From assembly GCA_947259425.1 (NCBI GenBank), contig CAMYMO010000392.1:1-26850 (forward strand): a DNA stretch of 26,850 nt, read 5' to 3'. The notes beneath the pieces are model-generated. The model worked only from the letters and a program-made list of their open reading frames with translations, did no database searches and had not been told where the DNA came from. This DNA is from an uncultured Ectothiorhodospiraceae bacterium (GTDB lineage Bacteria > Pseudomonadota > Gammaproteobacteria > UBA6429 > Thiohalophilaceae). Of this stretch, positions 8,722 through 15,999 are shown piece after piece (the stretch's first letter is position 1; each line of letters starts with the position of its first letter). A program made the translations under genes and the position numbers.

Positions 8722-8749
8722 TGGTCAATAGATAGAAATCTGTTACTAT
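8722..8749 (+). promoter_or_regulatory. Possible promoter of the polytopic membrane protein
   Basis: TGGTCA (8722-8727) and TACTAT (8744-8749), each 4 of 6 consensus bases with a 16-base gap, lie 45 bases before the ATG at 8794. Weak, by eye only. Confidence 0.25.
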
Positions 8750-8793
8750 GGCTGAAAATATTTAATTGAAGAATAATCCTACAGGGGGCTAAA

Positions 8794-9714
8794 ATGGATT
8801 TTTATTCTATTACTCAATGGATCTATCCCTTACTTGATCTAATTGTTATGGTCTTGTGTTTCACCATGCTACGTGGACCTGGCGGGATTATGTTAGGAAT
8901 CGCTTTTCTAATTATGTCGGTATCTTCATTAAGTTGGCCAATTGCGGAGTGGTTAGCGAATTCAAAGCCGGGTGGCCAGGGTGATTTTTATTTTGATTAC
9001 AGTTCAATCGTTGCCTTCGGTGCCTATTTAGTCTCGTCTTTGTTAATTATTGCTGGTGTGATTAATATTGGGACTTCGATGCGGGCAGTATCTACGTCAG
9101 CGCAGCCAATGATGCCAACAAATACTAATGACCCTTATCAAACGCCCACAGCGAATATAGAAGCAACCGAGCTAGGAAATGCTAATCAATTTGGTAATAT
9201 TTTATTTTACCTTATCCCATATTTGATCGGAATTGTCGTGATGTCGGTGGGATTCGTCATCCTGCTCGATTCATATTCGTCCGAGGCTGGGATGCTAGTG
9301 ATTTTGTTCGGGGTGGTGTTAGTTTTAGGCGGCTCGATATATCTACTCGTGATTATCTACCGGATATGGGCTTTTGTCATAAATGAATCAAACCTTTTAG
9401 GCTTAACCCCAGCAATTCGATCACCTGGTCAGGCGGTTGGTTTTATGTTTATTCCATTTTTTAATTTTTACTGGGTGTTCCAGGTGTATGGTAAAATGGC
9501 AAATAATATCAATGCCATTGCCCGCCAAAGAGGAGCCACGCAATTAATGCCAGAAGGGCTGGGTATAACGATACCTATCCTGATTATACTCACGATCATT
9601 CCGTATATTGGTTCAATCATTTCATTGGTGGTAGGTGCCGTTTTGGTTCCAATCTTTATCTCACAAGCGATACGTATGAGTGGTTCACTCTACCGGTTTA
9701 GCCAATCGAATTAG
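8794..9714 (+). CDS. Polytopic inner-membrane protein of unknown function
   Basis: A 306-residue protein with about seven membrane segments (roughly 6-26, 30-52, 70-93, 134-158, 165-189, 212-232 and 255-290). A polar Pro/Thr/Asn-rich linker (100-132) divides a three-segment N-terminal half from the C-terminal half. The C-terminal half has the stretch YRIWAFVINESN, then PGQAVGFMFIPFFNFYWVFQ (211-230) and YGKMANNINAIARQRG. This aromatic PFFNFYWVFQ pattern recurs in uncharacterised bacterial membrane proteins (DUF4328-like in general look), but I cannot name the family. The start is supported by AGGGGG six bases upstream of the ATG. It is convergent with the M50-type gene. Confidence 0.8.
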   Translation: MDFYSITQWIYPLLDLIVMVLCFTMLRGPGGIMLGIAFLIMSVSSLSWPIAEWLANSKPGGQGDFYFDYSSIVAFGAYLVSSLLIIAGVINIGTSMRAVSTSAQPMMPTNTNDPYQTPTANIEATELGNANQFGNILFYLIPYLIGIVVMSVGFVILLDSYSSEAGMLVILFGVVLVLGGSIYLLVIIYRIWAFVINESNLLGLTPAIRSPGQAVGFMFIPFFNFYWVFQVYGKMANNINAIARQRGATQLMPEGLGITIPILIILTIIPYIGSIISLVVGAVLVPIFISQAIRMSGSLYRFSQSN

Positions 9715-9718
9715 GTAT

Positions 9719-9746
9719 TCTAATAACGTTACTCTAATAATGTTAC
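9719..9746. repeat. Two tandem copies of a 14-bp unit
   Basis: TCTAATAACGTTAC is followed directly by TCTAATAATGTTAC (13 of 14 bases the same). It fills the 32-base gap between two convergent genes. No terminator is visible there. Confidence 0.6.
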
Positions 9747-10397
9747 TTAGCGGCCTGGGTGCTTCCATGCATACCAGAAACCGAGTAATGCGATACCAAT
9801 CCAGACAACGACCCAAACGACTTCGGGGATTAAGGTGATTGAGGCTAGCACCGCGCCATCACCAGAGGCTTGACCATCTAATAGATAAGTCGGGGATCGT
9901 AATGCGCTTTGCATTACATAGATGCCAATGAATTGAGTCAAGGTGGTGATCCAGATACCTAATGAAAATTTTGCCAGGGTAAATAATAACCCACCCATAA
10001 TAATTAAAATTAATATGGTAGTGAGATCCCTGGCCCAAAGAATCGTGCTGATTCCAATTAATATTGTTAACCCCCAGGCAATAATGTTTGCACGTCGACC
10101 CAGTGATTTGGCCGACAGGTAAATTAGTAAGCCCCAGGCAACGGCACCTGCATAACCAGCAAAGGAGACCAGTAATCGCCAGCCTCCTTGATAATAACAA
10201 AGACCGGAACCATTCTGATGAAGCTCAATCGATACCACTCGGCCGCCGGTTAATATGGCTACAAGGCCATGACTGATTTCATGGAAGTAAACCTCTAACC
10301 ATTTGAAAGGGACATGCACGATAGGGACGAATGACAAACCATATGCGGCAAGGAAAAGAATAACAAACATTTGTTTGCTGGTAACGAAGTTGCGCAT
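9747..10397 (-). CDS. Membrane-embedded zinc metalloprotease, M50-type
   Basis: A 216-residue protein with about six membrane segments. Near the first segments lies the zinc-protease motif HEISH (39-43: His39, Glu40, His43) in FHEISHGLVAILTGGRV, followed by NGSGLCYYQGGWRLLVSFAGY (62-82). This layout fits the M50B-like family (site-2-protease relatives without PDZ domains) that occurs widely in bacteria; these are predicted intramembrane peptidases with mostly unknown substrates. The third ligand expected in M50 proteases (an Asp in a later segment) is not obvious, so activity is not certain. The ATG has a strong GGGGG ribosome site. It follows the ABC permease gene by 85 bases on the same strand and could be co-transcribed. 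Confidence 0.8.
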   Translation of the reverse strand: MRNFVTSKQMFVILFLAAYGLSFVPIVHVPFKWLEVYFHEISHGLVAILTGGRVVSIELHQNGSGLCYYQGGWRLLVSFAGYAGAVAWGLLIYLSAKSLGRRANIIAWGLTILIGISTILWARDLTTILILIIMGGLLFTLAKFSLGIWITTLTQFIGIYVMQSALRSPTYLLDGQASGDGAVLASITLIPEVVWVVVWIGIALLGFWYAWKHPGR

Positions 10398-10482
10398 ATA
10401 TCCCCCAAGAAAAAGGTGTTCGCTTTTAGGCTAGTTATTAAAACAGTTTATCGTAAAGTGATAAAAGTTAGCAATAATTTCG

Positions 10483-11490
10483 TTATTCCCAACGAAACAT
10501 GACCGCGCCGATAAGCAGGAAGATAGCACTTTGTATTGATAAAATAATGATGTGGTAGGAAACTTCAACCAGATGTGCACCATCGATCATGATCGAGCGC
10601 GCCGCCGCAGTAACGTGGGTTAATGGGAATATCTCAGCGAACTGTTGTACGATAGGATTAGTGCCCTCCAATGAAAACCAGACTCCGGATAAAAACATCA
10701 TTGGCCAGCTGAGTAAATTTAATAAACCACCGGCGGTCTCTTCACTGGTAATCCGTGCAGCTACTAACAACCCCAGACTGATCATGCTGATGGCACCTAA
10801 TGCAAATATAAGAAATAGACTTAAATGTGAGCCGTGCATGGAGTAGCCAATAAAATAATTGGTCGAGTAGAAAATAAAGATAGTAATCACCATGATTAAA
10901 ATTAATCGTGAGATAACCTGGGCAGATAAATATTCCAGTGCGGTTACTGGTGTGGCTTTCAATCGCTTTAACATGCCATTTTTGCGATAACGTACAATAA
11001 CGTAACCGACTCCAAATAAGGCACTAAACATAATGTTCATTGATAAAATTCCTGGTATCACCCAGTCTACATAGCGAATTTCTTTTCCGCTAACGGTTTG
11101 TTTATCAAGTTTTAAGCTTGTACTGGCAAGTAAGAGTTTTTCCAGGAAATAACCATCTGCCGAGTCGCTATTCGTCCAATAGCGCAGGTTTTTTACATCG
11201 AGTAATAATCCTAACTGATGCCTTTGTACCTTGGTGATAGCATCATCGATATTTTCAATCGGAATAAAATCCGTGTATTTGGTCGAAATGAAGGTAGTTA
11301 AGGATGTGGTAGTATCCTGCGAATGGATAATTCCTACTTTATATTTAGTGACAAATTCACCGGAGAAGGCAAAGGCAAAACCAGCAACAATAAAAACCGG
11401 CATGATGATATTCCAGCTTAGCGACGAACGATCACGTATAAATTCTTTGTTGCGGGTGTAGATGAGTGTTAATAATCGTCGTAATGACAT
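10483..11490 (-). CDS. ABC-2 type exporter permease
   Basis: The membrane part of an ABC exporter. Its 335 residues show the ABC-2 permease plan: a cytoplasmic start ending in RDRSSLSWNIIMP, a first membrane segment (about 27-45), a large outside loop (47-145), and then five segments (about 149-170, 190-212, 220-244, 255-272, 310-331). The motif RYRKNGMLKRLKATPVT (168-184) is the family's conserved cytoplasmic coupling region, and FPLTHVTAAARSIM matches the C-terminal pattern. It begins 18 bases after the ATPase stop with GGGG in the gap as the ribosome site, so the two genes form one exporter. The substrate (drug, lipid, polysaccharide or peptide) is not apparent. Confidence 0.9.
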   Translation of the reverse strand: MSLRRLLTLIYTRNKEFIRDRSSLSWNIIMPVFIVAGFAFAFSGEFVTKYKVGIIHSQDTTTSLTTFISTKYTDFIPIENIDDAITKVQRHQLGLLLDVKNLRYWTNSDSADGYFLEKLLLASTSLKLDKQTVSGKEIRYVDWVIPGILSMNIMFSALFGVGYVIVRYRKNGMLKRLKATPVTALEYLSAQVISRLILIMVITIFIFYSTNYFIGYSMHGSHLSLFLIFALGAISMISLGLLVAARITSEETAGGLLNLLSWPMMFLSGVWFSLEGTNPIVQQFAEIFPLTHVTAAARSIMIDGAHLVEVSYHIIILSIQSAIFLLIGAVMFRWE

Positions 11491-11508
11491 CTTTTAATCA
11501 ACCCCGTT

Positions 11509-12390
11509 TTATGTTCTTAACTCTTTTCCGGTCAGTTCCAGGAAAAGATCATCAAGATTTCGCGAACGGATATTTAAATTAGCCAGGGAAATATTTTTTT
11601 CTATTAATAGTTGTATCGTGTCGTTGACATTATTGGTAGTGAATTCAGTCATATTATTATGCTCACTGGTTTTAAAAGGAAGCATAATGGTGTCAGGAAG
11701 GTCGTCGCTGGGTAATTGGATTATGACATCATCGAAGTGTTCTGCTAAAAGATTTTCAGGACTATCGTGAGCAATGATTTTCCCATGGTCCATAATTGCG
11801 ATCTCATCACACAGGGTATAGGCCTCATCCATATAATGGGTTGTTAGAATGACGGTTTTACCTGCAGATTTAATGGTTTCGATTAAATCCCAAAAATTAC
11901 GTCTTGACTGGGGATCCAGGCCGGTGGTGGGTTCATCTAAAAAAAGGATATCAGGATCATTAACCAGGGCGATAGCGAGTAACAGTCGCTGGCGTTGTCC
12001 ACCAGAGAGTTTACGATTATCTTGCTGTAAATAGTCCTGCAAGTTACAGCGTTTTATTAACTCGTCGATATCGGCATTTTTACGATATAACTTTGAGAAC
12101 ATGATTAAGGTTTCATATACCGAGATGTAATCTTGTAGCGCGGTTGATTGAAACATAATACCGGCTTCTGTTTGAAAGCGCTTGCCGACTGGCTGGCCTT
12201 TATAGAGAATTTGACCGGAATCCGAATCTTTAATGCCCTCAAGTATTTCGATGGTGGTCGTCTTGCCTGCCCCGTTGGGACCAAGCAAACCAAAACAACG
12301 CCCGGCATCGAGACGGAAGCTAACATCATCCACTGCTTTGACAGTTGGATAGTGTTTAATCAGATTCTGGACTTCTAAGAGTGCGGTCAT
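11509..12390 (-). CDS. ABC exporter ATP-binding protein
   Basis: The ATPase partner of the adjoining permease. It has 293 residues: Walker A GPNGAGKT (37-44), Q-loop around FQSTALQ (80-86), signature LSGGQRQR (128-135), Walker B ILFLDEP (148-154) with catalytic Glu153, D-loop GLDPQSRR and H-loop His185 in LTTHYMDEA. The C-terminal extension (about 225-293) ends NIRSRNLDDLFLELTGKELR, the tail typical of the DrrA/CcmA-like class of ABC-2 exporter ATPases. All catalytic residues are present. The ATG at 12390 lacks a clear ribosome site. pilU lies 99 bases upstream on the same strand with no visible terminator, but a functional link to pili is not implied. Confidence 0.93.
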   Translation of the reverse strand: MTALLEVQNLIKHYPTVKAVDDVSFRLDAGRCFGLLGPNGAGKTTTIEILEGIKDSDSGQILYKGQPVGKRFQTEAGIMFQSTALQDYISVYETLIMFSKLYRKNADIDELIKRCNLQDYLQQDNRKLSGGQRQRLLLAIALVNDPDILFLDEPTTGLDPQSRRNFWDLIETIKSAGKTVILTTHYMDEAYTLCDEIAIMDHGKIIAHDSPENLLAEHFDDVIIQLPSDDLPDTIMLPFKTSEHNNMTEFTTNNVNDTIQLLIEKNISLANLNIRSRNLDDLFLELTGKELRT

Positions 12391-12489
12391 GCTGATATCG
12401 ATTGCTATAAATAAAGATAGACAAGCCTAGCAGTATTCGTTCCCGGCAACTACTGACAATATCTTATCGGTGTAAACAATGAATATAGA

Positions 12490-13590
12490 TTAGACGGCGT
12501 AGATATCATCCGCATTTGATGAGATGCCGTGCCCACCTAAATTAATTTTTAACTTCAAATGGTCAGGTTCATCGGCATGAATAATCGCTTCTTCCATGGA
12601 TATCATTTTATTTTGAAATAAACGAATGATGTCATTATCAAAAGAGTGAAGTTGACTGCCATCCTTTGCATTTTCCAGTAATTCTTTTAGCTTATATAAT
12701 TCGTCATCACGAATAATGGATTTTACTAGCGGCTCATTTAACAGTACTTCTGTTGCGGGAACCCGTCCACCTTTTACATCTTTAACTAAACGTTGTGCGA
12801 CGATGGCACGTAGATTTAATGAAAGTTCCATGAGTAATTGTGTACGAGAACTATCCGGATAAAAACCGGTGATACGTTCAAAGCATTGTGATGCATTGGT
12901 TGCATGCAGGGTCGCAATACATAAGTGTCCGGTATCCGCATAGGCAATAGCTTGTTTCATGGTATCGGCGTCTCGAATCTCACCAATCATGATCACATCC
13001 GGCGCCTCGCGCACGGCACGCCGAAGTGCCTCGGCAAATGATTTTGTGTCCAGGCCAATTTCACGTTGGTTCACCATTGATTTTTTGTGTTTATGAACAA
13101 ATTCAATCGGATCTTCGATGGTAAGTATATGACCGGTTTTATTTAGGTTTCGATGATTCAGCATCGACGCCACCGTGGTTGACTTGCCCGAGCCAGTGGC
13201 CCCCGCGATGATGATCAAACCTCGAGGTTCCATGATCAGATCAGATACTATCGTGGGTATATTTAAATCACTTATATTGGGTACTTCGCCTTTAATTTGC
13301 CGAATGACCATGGCTTCTTCGCCACGTTGTCTAAATACGTTAATCCGGAAGCGCCCAATTTCTTTTATGGTAAACGCCGTATCAAGTTCGAATTCTTCAT
13401 CAAACTCAGAAATCTGTTGCTCACTCAATAGATCAGGAAGAAGCTCTCGAACAGCACCTTCAGGTAGAATATTTTTACCAATCGGGGCGGTTACCCCTGC
13501 AATTTTGATATTAACCGGTGCGCCGGGTGAGAAAAATAAATCCGATGCGTCACGTTCGACCATTAACTTTAAAAAAGGGCTGATATCCAC
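12490..13590 (-). CDS. pilU: PilT/PilU-family type IV pilus ATPase, PilU-like
   Basis: Hexameric ATPase of the type IVa pilus retraction class; PilU supports PilT in pulling pili and in twitching motility. It has 366 residues: an N-terminal PAS-like domain with SDLFFSPGAPVNIKIAG (16-32), Walker A GATGSGKST (130-138), Asp box TIEDPIEFVHKHK (157-169), Walker B GEIRD (203-207, Glu204) and His box HLCIATLHATN (222-232). The sequence VNQREIGLDTKSF and the C-terminal EEAIIHADEPDHLKLKI follow PilU, not PilT. Translation most likely starts at the GTG at 13590, with AGAGGA about 7 bases upstream; the nearby ATG is out of frame. No pilT, yggS or other pil gene is next to it, which is unusual because pilU normally follows pilT. 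Confidence 0.85.
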   Translation of the reverse strand: MDISPFLKLMVERDASDLFFSPGAPVNIKIAGVTAPIGKNILPEGAVRELLPDLLSEQQISEFDEEFELDTAFTIKEIGRFRINVFRQRGEEAMVIRQIKGEVPNISDLNIPTIVSDLIMEPRGLIIIAGATGSGKSTTVASMLNHRNLNKTGHILTIEDPIEFVHKHKKSMVNQREIGLDTKSFAEALRRAVREAPDVIMIGEIRDADTMKQAIAYADTGHLCIATLHATNASQCFERITGFYPDSSRTQLLMELSLNLRAIVAQRLVKDVKGGRVPATEVLLNEPLVKSIIRDDELYKLKELLENAKDGSQLHSFDNDIIRLFQNKMISMEEAIIHADEPDHLKLKINLGGHGISSNADDIYAV

Positions 13591-13976
13591 TGCATTTCCT
13601 CTTACAACATAAGCATACTTTTAGTCAGAGCATAATAACGTCTGCCCTTATTCCAACATAGGTTAAATATCACACTATGCAAATTCAATTTACTATAAAT
13701 CAATAGTTTAGGACAAAATCAGCAAAATAAACTAAATCTGCACGCAAGTCAGTTTGAGCCTGCTATTTATTCTGCCAAAAAAAAATAATGACAAAAGATT
13801 AACCGGAACCTTTATTAGGATAGCGGTCATTTGAAGACACGGTTTAAGCTTTTAACCAACTCAATAACGCTTATTTTTCGGCTAATTTAGCTTGAATCAT
13901 GCTCGGTCCTGTACCAAAGTATAAATAAGGCATAAAATTAACTCGTCACTGGGATTATTTCGATTAAAAAAACACC
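13591..13976. other. Divergent intergenic region, no gene seen
   Basis: About 390 AT-rich bases between pilU (minus) and the FG-GAP gene (plus). It must hold both promoters. A -10-like TATAAA lies at 13920-13925 for the plus gene, but no matching -35 is present at 16-18 bases. The FG-GAP start has no ribosome site upstream. I see no small gene or repeat here. Confidence 0.5.
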
Positions 13977-15371
13977 ATGTTTTCGCCAAAATCATCAAGC
14001 ACTGCATTCATACTATTCGCTGTATTCTCGCTTTTAGTCGGGACAGGTTGTACTCGTACCTACTCAACTGAAGTCGATTCCGAACAGAAAGTAAACGAAA
14101 TCGATGGCAATTTTGACAATGTACTCTCTGATGATGATCGATTTGGTCGATCAGTCAGTAATATTGGCGATCTTGAGAGTGATGGTGTTACTGATTTAGC
14201 CGTCGGTATGCCGGGGGACGATGACGGTGGGACTGATCGAGGCGCGATCTGGGTATTATTTATGGATGATGATGGCCAGGTCGATTTAAGTCAGAAAATA
14301 TCAAATTCGGAAGGTAGTTTTAATGGCGCATTGGATAATGATGATCAATTTGGTACCAGTGTAACATCGATAGGTGATCTAAATAACGATGGGGTACTTG
14401 ACCTGATTGTTGGTAGTCCCGGTGATGATGATGGTGGCATTGATCGCGGTGCGTTGTGGGTATTGTTTTTAAACAGCAACGGCACAGTGAGTGACGAACA
14501 GAAAATTGCCTTTGAAGTCGGGGGCTTTGGCGGCGCGTTAGATGATGGTGATCGATTTGGTAGTGCCGTTGCGAATGTCGGAGATTTAAACAATGATGGA
14601 ATTACCGACATTGCCGTGGGGGTCGAGTTGGATGATGACAATGGCACCAACCGAGGAGCGGTTTGGATACTGTTCATGAACAGTGATGGTACGGTCGCCT
14701 CTGAACAAAAGATCTCACAGCTTGAAGGAAATTTTGCAGGCAACTTACGCGATGATGACATGTTCGGTAGTTCAATCACGCGTATAGCAGACCTGGATGG
14801 TGATGGCGTTTCCGAGTTGGTGGTTGGGGCAAGTGGTGATGATGACGGTGGCCTTGAACGGGGCGCAGTATGGATTTTATTTATGGCCGCGAATGGTACG
14901 GTTGAATTTGAACAAAAAATTTCACAAACAAGCGGATTGTTTGATGGCACACTAAACGATGGCGATGAATTTGGTAATGCGGTGACCGGTCCAGGCGATT
15001 TTAATAGTGATGGCTACGATGATATTGTCGTCGGGGCAAGATTTAGTGATGATGGTGGTAGCGATCGTGGTGCCATTTGGGTTTTATTCCTGGATGATGA
15101 CGGTAAAGTGATCTCATCTTCAAAAATTTCAGATTTACTCGGCAACTTTAAAGGCACACTCGTGGACGATGACCAATTTGGCCATGCTGTGACCAGTCTC
15201 GGTGATCTCAATGGTGACGGTATCGAAGATCTCGCGGTGACCGCCAGTGGTGATGAGGGCAGGGGATTTGACCGGGGTGCCCTATGGATCTTGTTTATGG
15301 CCAATGTTGAAGTTGGTGTACGTACTGATAAAGATGTAGATTTCGCCAGTCTTTTTAGTGGCCAACGCTAA
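13977..15371 (+). CDS. Secreted FG-GAP repeat protein, likely lipoprotein, predicted beta-propeller
   Basis: A 464-residue exported protein. Residues 1-24 form a signal peptide ending LVGTGC; Cys25 suggests lipid attachment, though the -3 residue of the lipobox is a Gly instead of the usual Leu. From residue 37 to 450 the protein is six copies of one 69-residue unit (37-105, 106-174, 175-243, 244-312, 313-381, 382-450). Each has QKIS, then DDDxFG, GDLNxDGxxDLxVG and DDGGxDRGAxWVLF. This is the FG-GAP repeat of integrin alpha chains, which forms beta-propeller blades; DLNxDG is a calcium-binding loop. Role unknown: adhesion or surface binding is the usual guess. There is no ribosome site before the ATG at 13977, and a stop codon lies three codons upstream in frame. 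Confidence 0.85.
   Translation: MFSPKSSSTAFILFAVFSLLVGTGCTRTYSTEVDSEQKVNEIDGNFDNVLSDDDRFGRSVSNIGDLESDGVTDLAVGMPGDDDGGTDRGAIWVLFMDDDGQVDLSQKISNSEGSFNGALDNDDQFGTSVTSIGDLNNDGVLDLIVGSPGDDDGGIDRGALWVLFLNSNGTVSDEQKIAFEVGGFGGALDDGDRFGSAVANVGDLNNDGITDIAVGVELDDDNGTNRGAVWILFMNSDGTVASEQKISQLEGNFAGNLRDDDMFGSSITRIADLDGDGVSELVVGASGDDDGGLERGAVWILFMAANGTVEFEQKISQTSGLFDGTLNDGDEFGNAVTGPGDFNSDGYDDIVVGARFSDDGGSDRGAIWVLFLDDDGKVISSSKISDLLGNFKGTLVDDDQFGHAVTSLGDLNGDGIEDLAVTASGDEGRGFDRGALWILFMANVEVGVRTDKDVDFASLFSGQR
14085..15326 (+). repeat. Six in-phase 207-bp coding repeats (FG-GAP units)
   Basis: The repeats start at 14085, 14292, 14499, 14706, 14913 and 15120 and are each exactly 207 bases. The Phe-Gly pair occurs at residues 56, 125, 194, 263, 332 and 401, always 69 apart, so there is no insertion or deletion in the series. 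Nucleotide identity among copies has clearly decayed, so the duplication is not recent. Confidence 0.9.
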
Positions 15372-15385
15372 TATCTGTTAGACTA

Positions 15386-15403
15386 CTGTTTTTCATAAAA
15401 CAG
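15386..15403 (+). other. Hairpin between the FG-GAP gene and the next gene
   Basis: CTGTTTT, loop TCAT, AAAACAG: a perfect seven-base-pair stem 15 bases after the FG-GAP stop. No T-run follows, so it is not a standard terminator. It could protect a 3' end or weakly stop RNA polymerase. Confidence 0.4.
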
Positions 15404-15431
15404 GTGTTCCTGCCTTAGGAACGAATACTTA

Positions 15432-15707
15432 ATGCAGTCCGACCCCAAAAAACTACTAAAAAAACATGATAACCTCACTCAATCCGAGATGTTTAAAGTC
15501 ACTTCACATGTGCAACGACGTGACGGGGATTGGATTTTAAATACAATTATGGTTGAAGGTTATGATGTCCCATTTAAATTTAAACGCAAAGATGAATATA
15601 AAAACGTTAAAGGCGCACGGGTAAACCTGACTTACTATCCTGAAGTTGAAACCGTGGCGGGGTTAGAATTTGAGATTATGAAAGTGGTGAGAATTAAAAT
15701 AGCTTAA
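15432..15707 (+). CDS. Small basic protein of unknown function
   Basis: A 91-residue Lys-rich protein without signal peptide or membrane segment. After a charged start it has strand-like stretches (RDGDWILNTIMVEGYDVPFKFKRK around residues 30-53, GARVNLTYYPEVETVAGLEFEIMKVVRIKIA at the end, in two parts) that suggest a small beta-barrel or OB-like fold. I do not recognise the family. The ATG follows AGGA (15417-15420) by 11 bases. It lies 60 bases after the FG-GAP gene and may or may not share its transcript. Confidence 0.6.
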   Translation: MQSDPKKLLKKHDNLTQSEMFKVTSHVQRRDGDWILNTIMVEGYDVPFKFKRKDEYKNVKGARVNLTYYPEVETVAGLEFEIMKVVRIKIA

Positions 15708-15791
15708 ACCCAATAACATTTATCTGCTTGTTACCCTGAGCAAGGGGAACAGTCCCGGAACCCGAGAATCTAAGATCTCCTGTCATTTCAC

Positions 15792-15844
15792 AAACGGCCT
15801 CGTCATACCCACGGGGCACTTTTCCCACGACGGCGGGAATCCAC
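15792..15844. repeat. 53-bp direct repeat, copy 1 (REP-like)
   Basis: Starts AAACGGCCTCGTCATACCC and ends GGCGGGAATCCAC. It matches copy 2 (15931-15983) at 50 of 53 bases. It contains the CGTCAT...CGGGAATCC pattern common to short intergenic palindromic repeats of proteobacteria. It also opens the 86-bp unit described separately (15801-15886). Confidence 0.8.
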
Positions 15845-15886
15845 ATAGTATAAAAATAGTAGATTTCTACTTCCGCAGCAATGACG
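15801..15886. repeat. 86-bp MITE/REP-like unit with terminal inverted repeats
   Basis: Bounded by CGTCAT (15801-15806) and ATGACG (15881-15886), perfect inverted 6-mers; the inverted match extends imperfectly inward (CCaCGG against CTgCGG). Inside is a 14-base perfect inverted sequence AGTAGATTTCTACT (15858-15871). No coding capacity. It resembles a non-autonomous palindromic repeat. Confidence 0.5.
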
Positions 15887-15930
15887 AAATGTGAACCGGG
15901 TAACGAGTTATTATTCGACCATTCATTTAA

Positions 15931-15983
15931 AAACAGCCTCGTCATACCCACGGGGCACTTTTCCCGCGAAGGCGGGAATCCAC
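15931..15983. repeat. 53-bp direct repeat, copy 2 (REP-like)
   Basis: Starts AAACAGCCTCGTCATACCC and ends GGCGGGAATCCAC, 139 bases after copy 1. Its arm TTCCCGCG...GCGGGAA is a cleaner hairpin than in copy 1. It lacks the second half (the ATGACG arm), so it is a half unit. It ends 16 bases before the stop of the minus-strand gene. Confidence 0.8.
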
Positions 15984-15999
15984 TAATTACCCAATTATA

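Noticed and set aside
14345..15304. Long open frames on the minus strand opposite the FG-GAP gene (14345-14950 and 15014-15304)
   Set aside because: They are Ser/Pro/Asn-rich shadows produced by the periodic coding repeats, with no ribosome site or family likeness.
15792..15983. CRISPR array from the 53-bp repeats
   Set aside because: Only two copies, long and palindromic, with no regular spacers and no cas genes.
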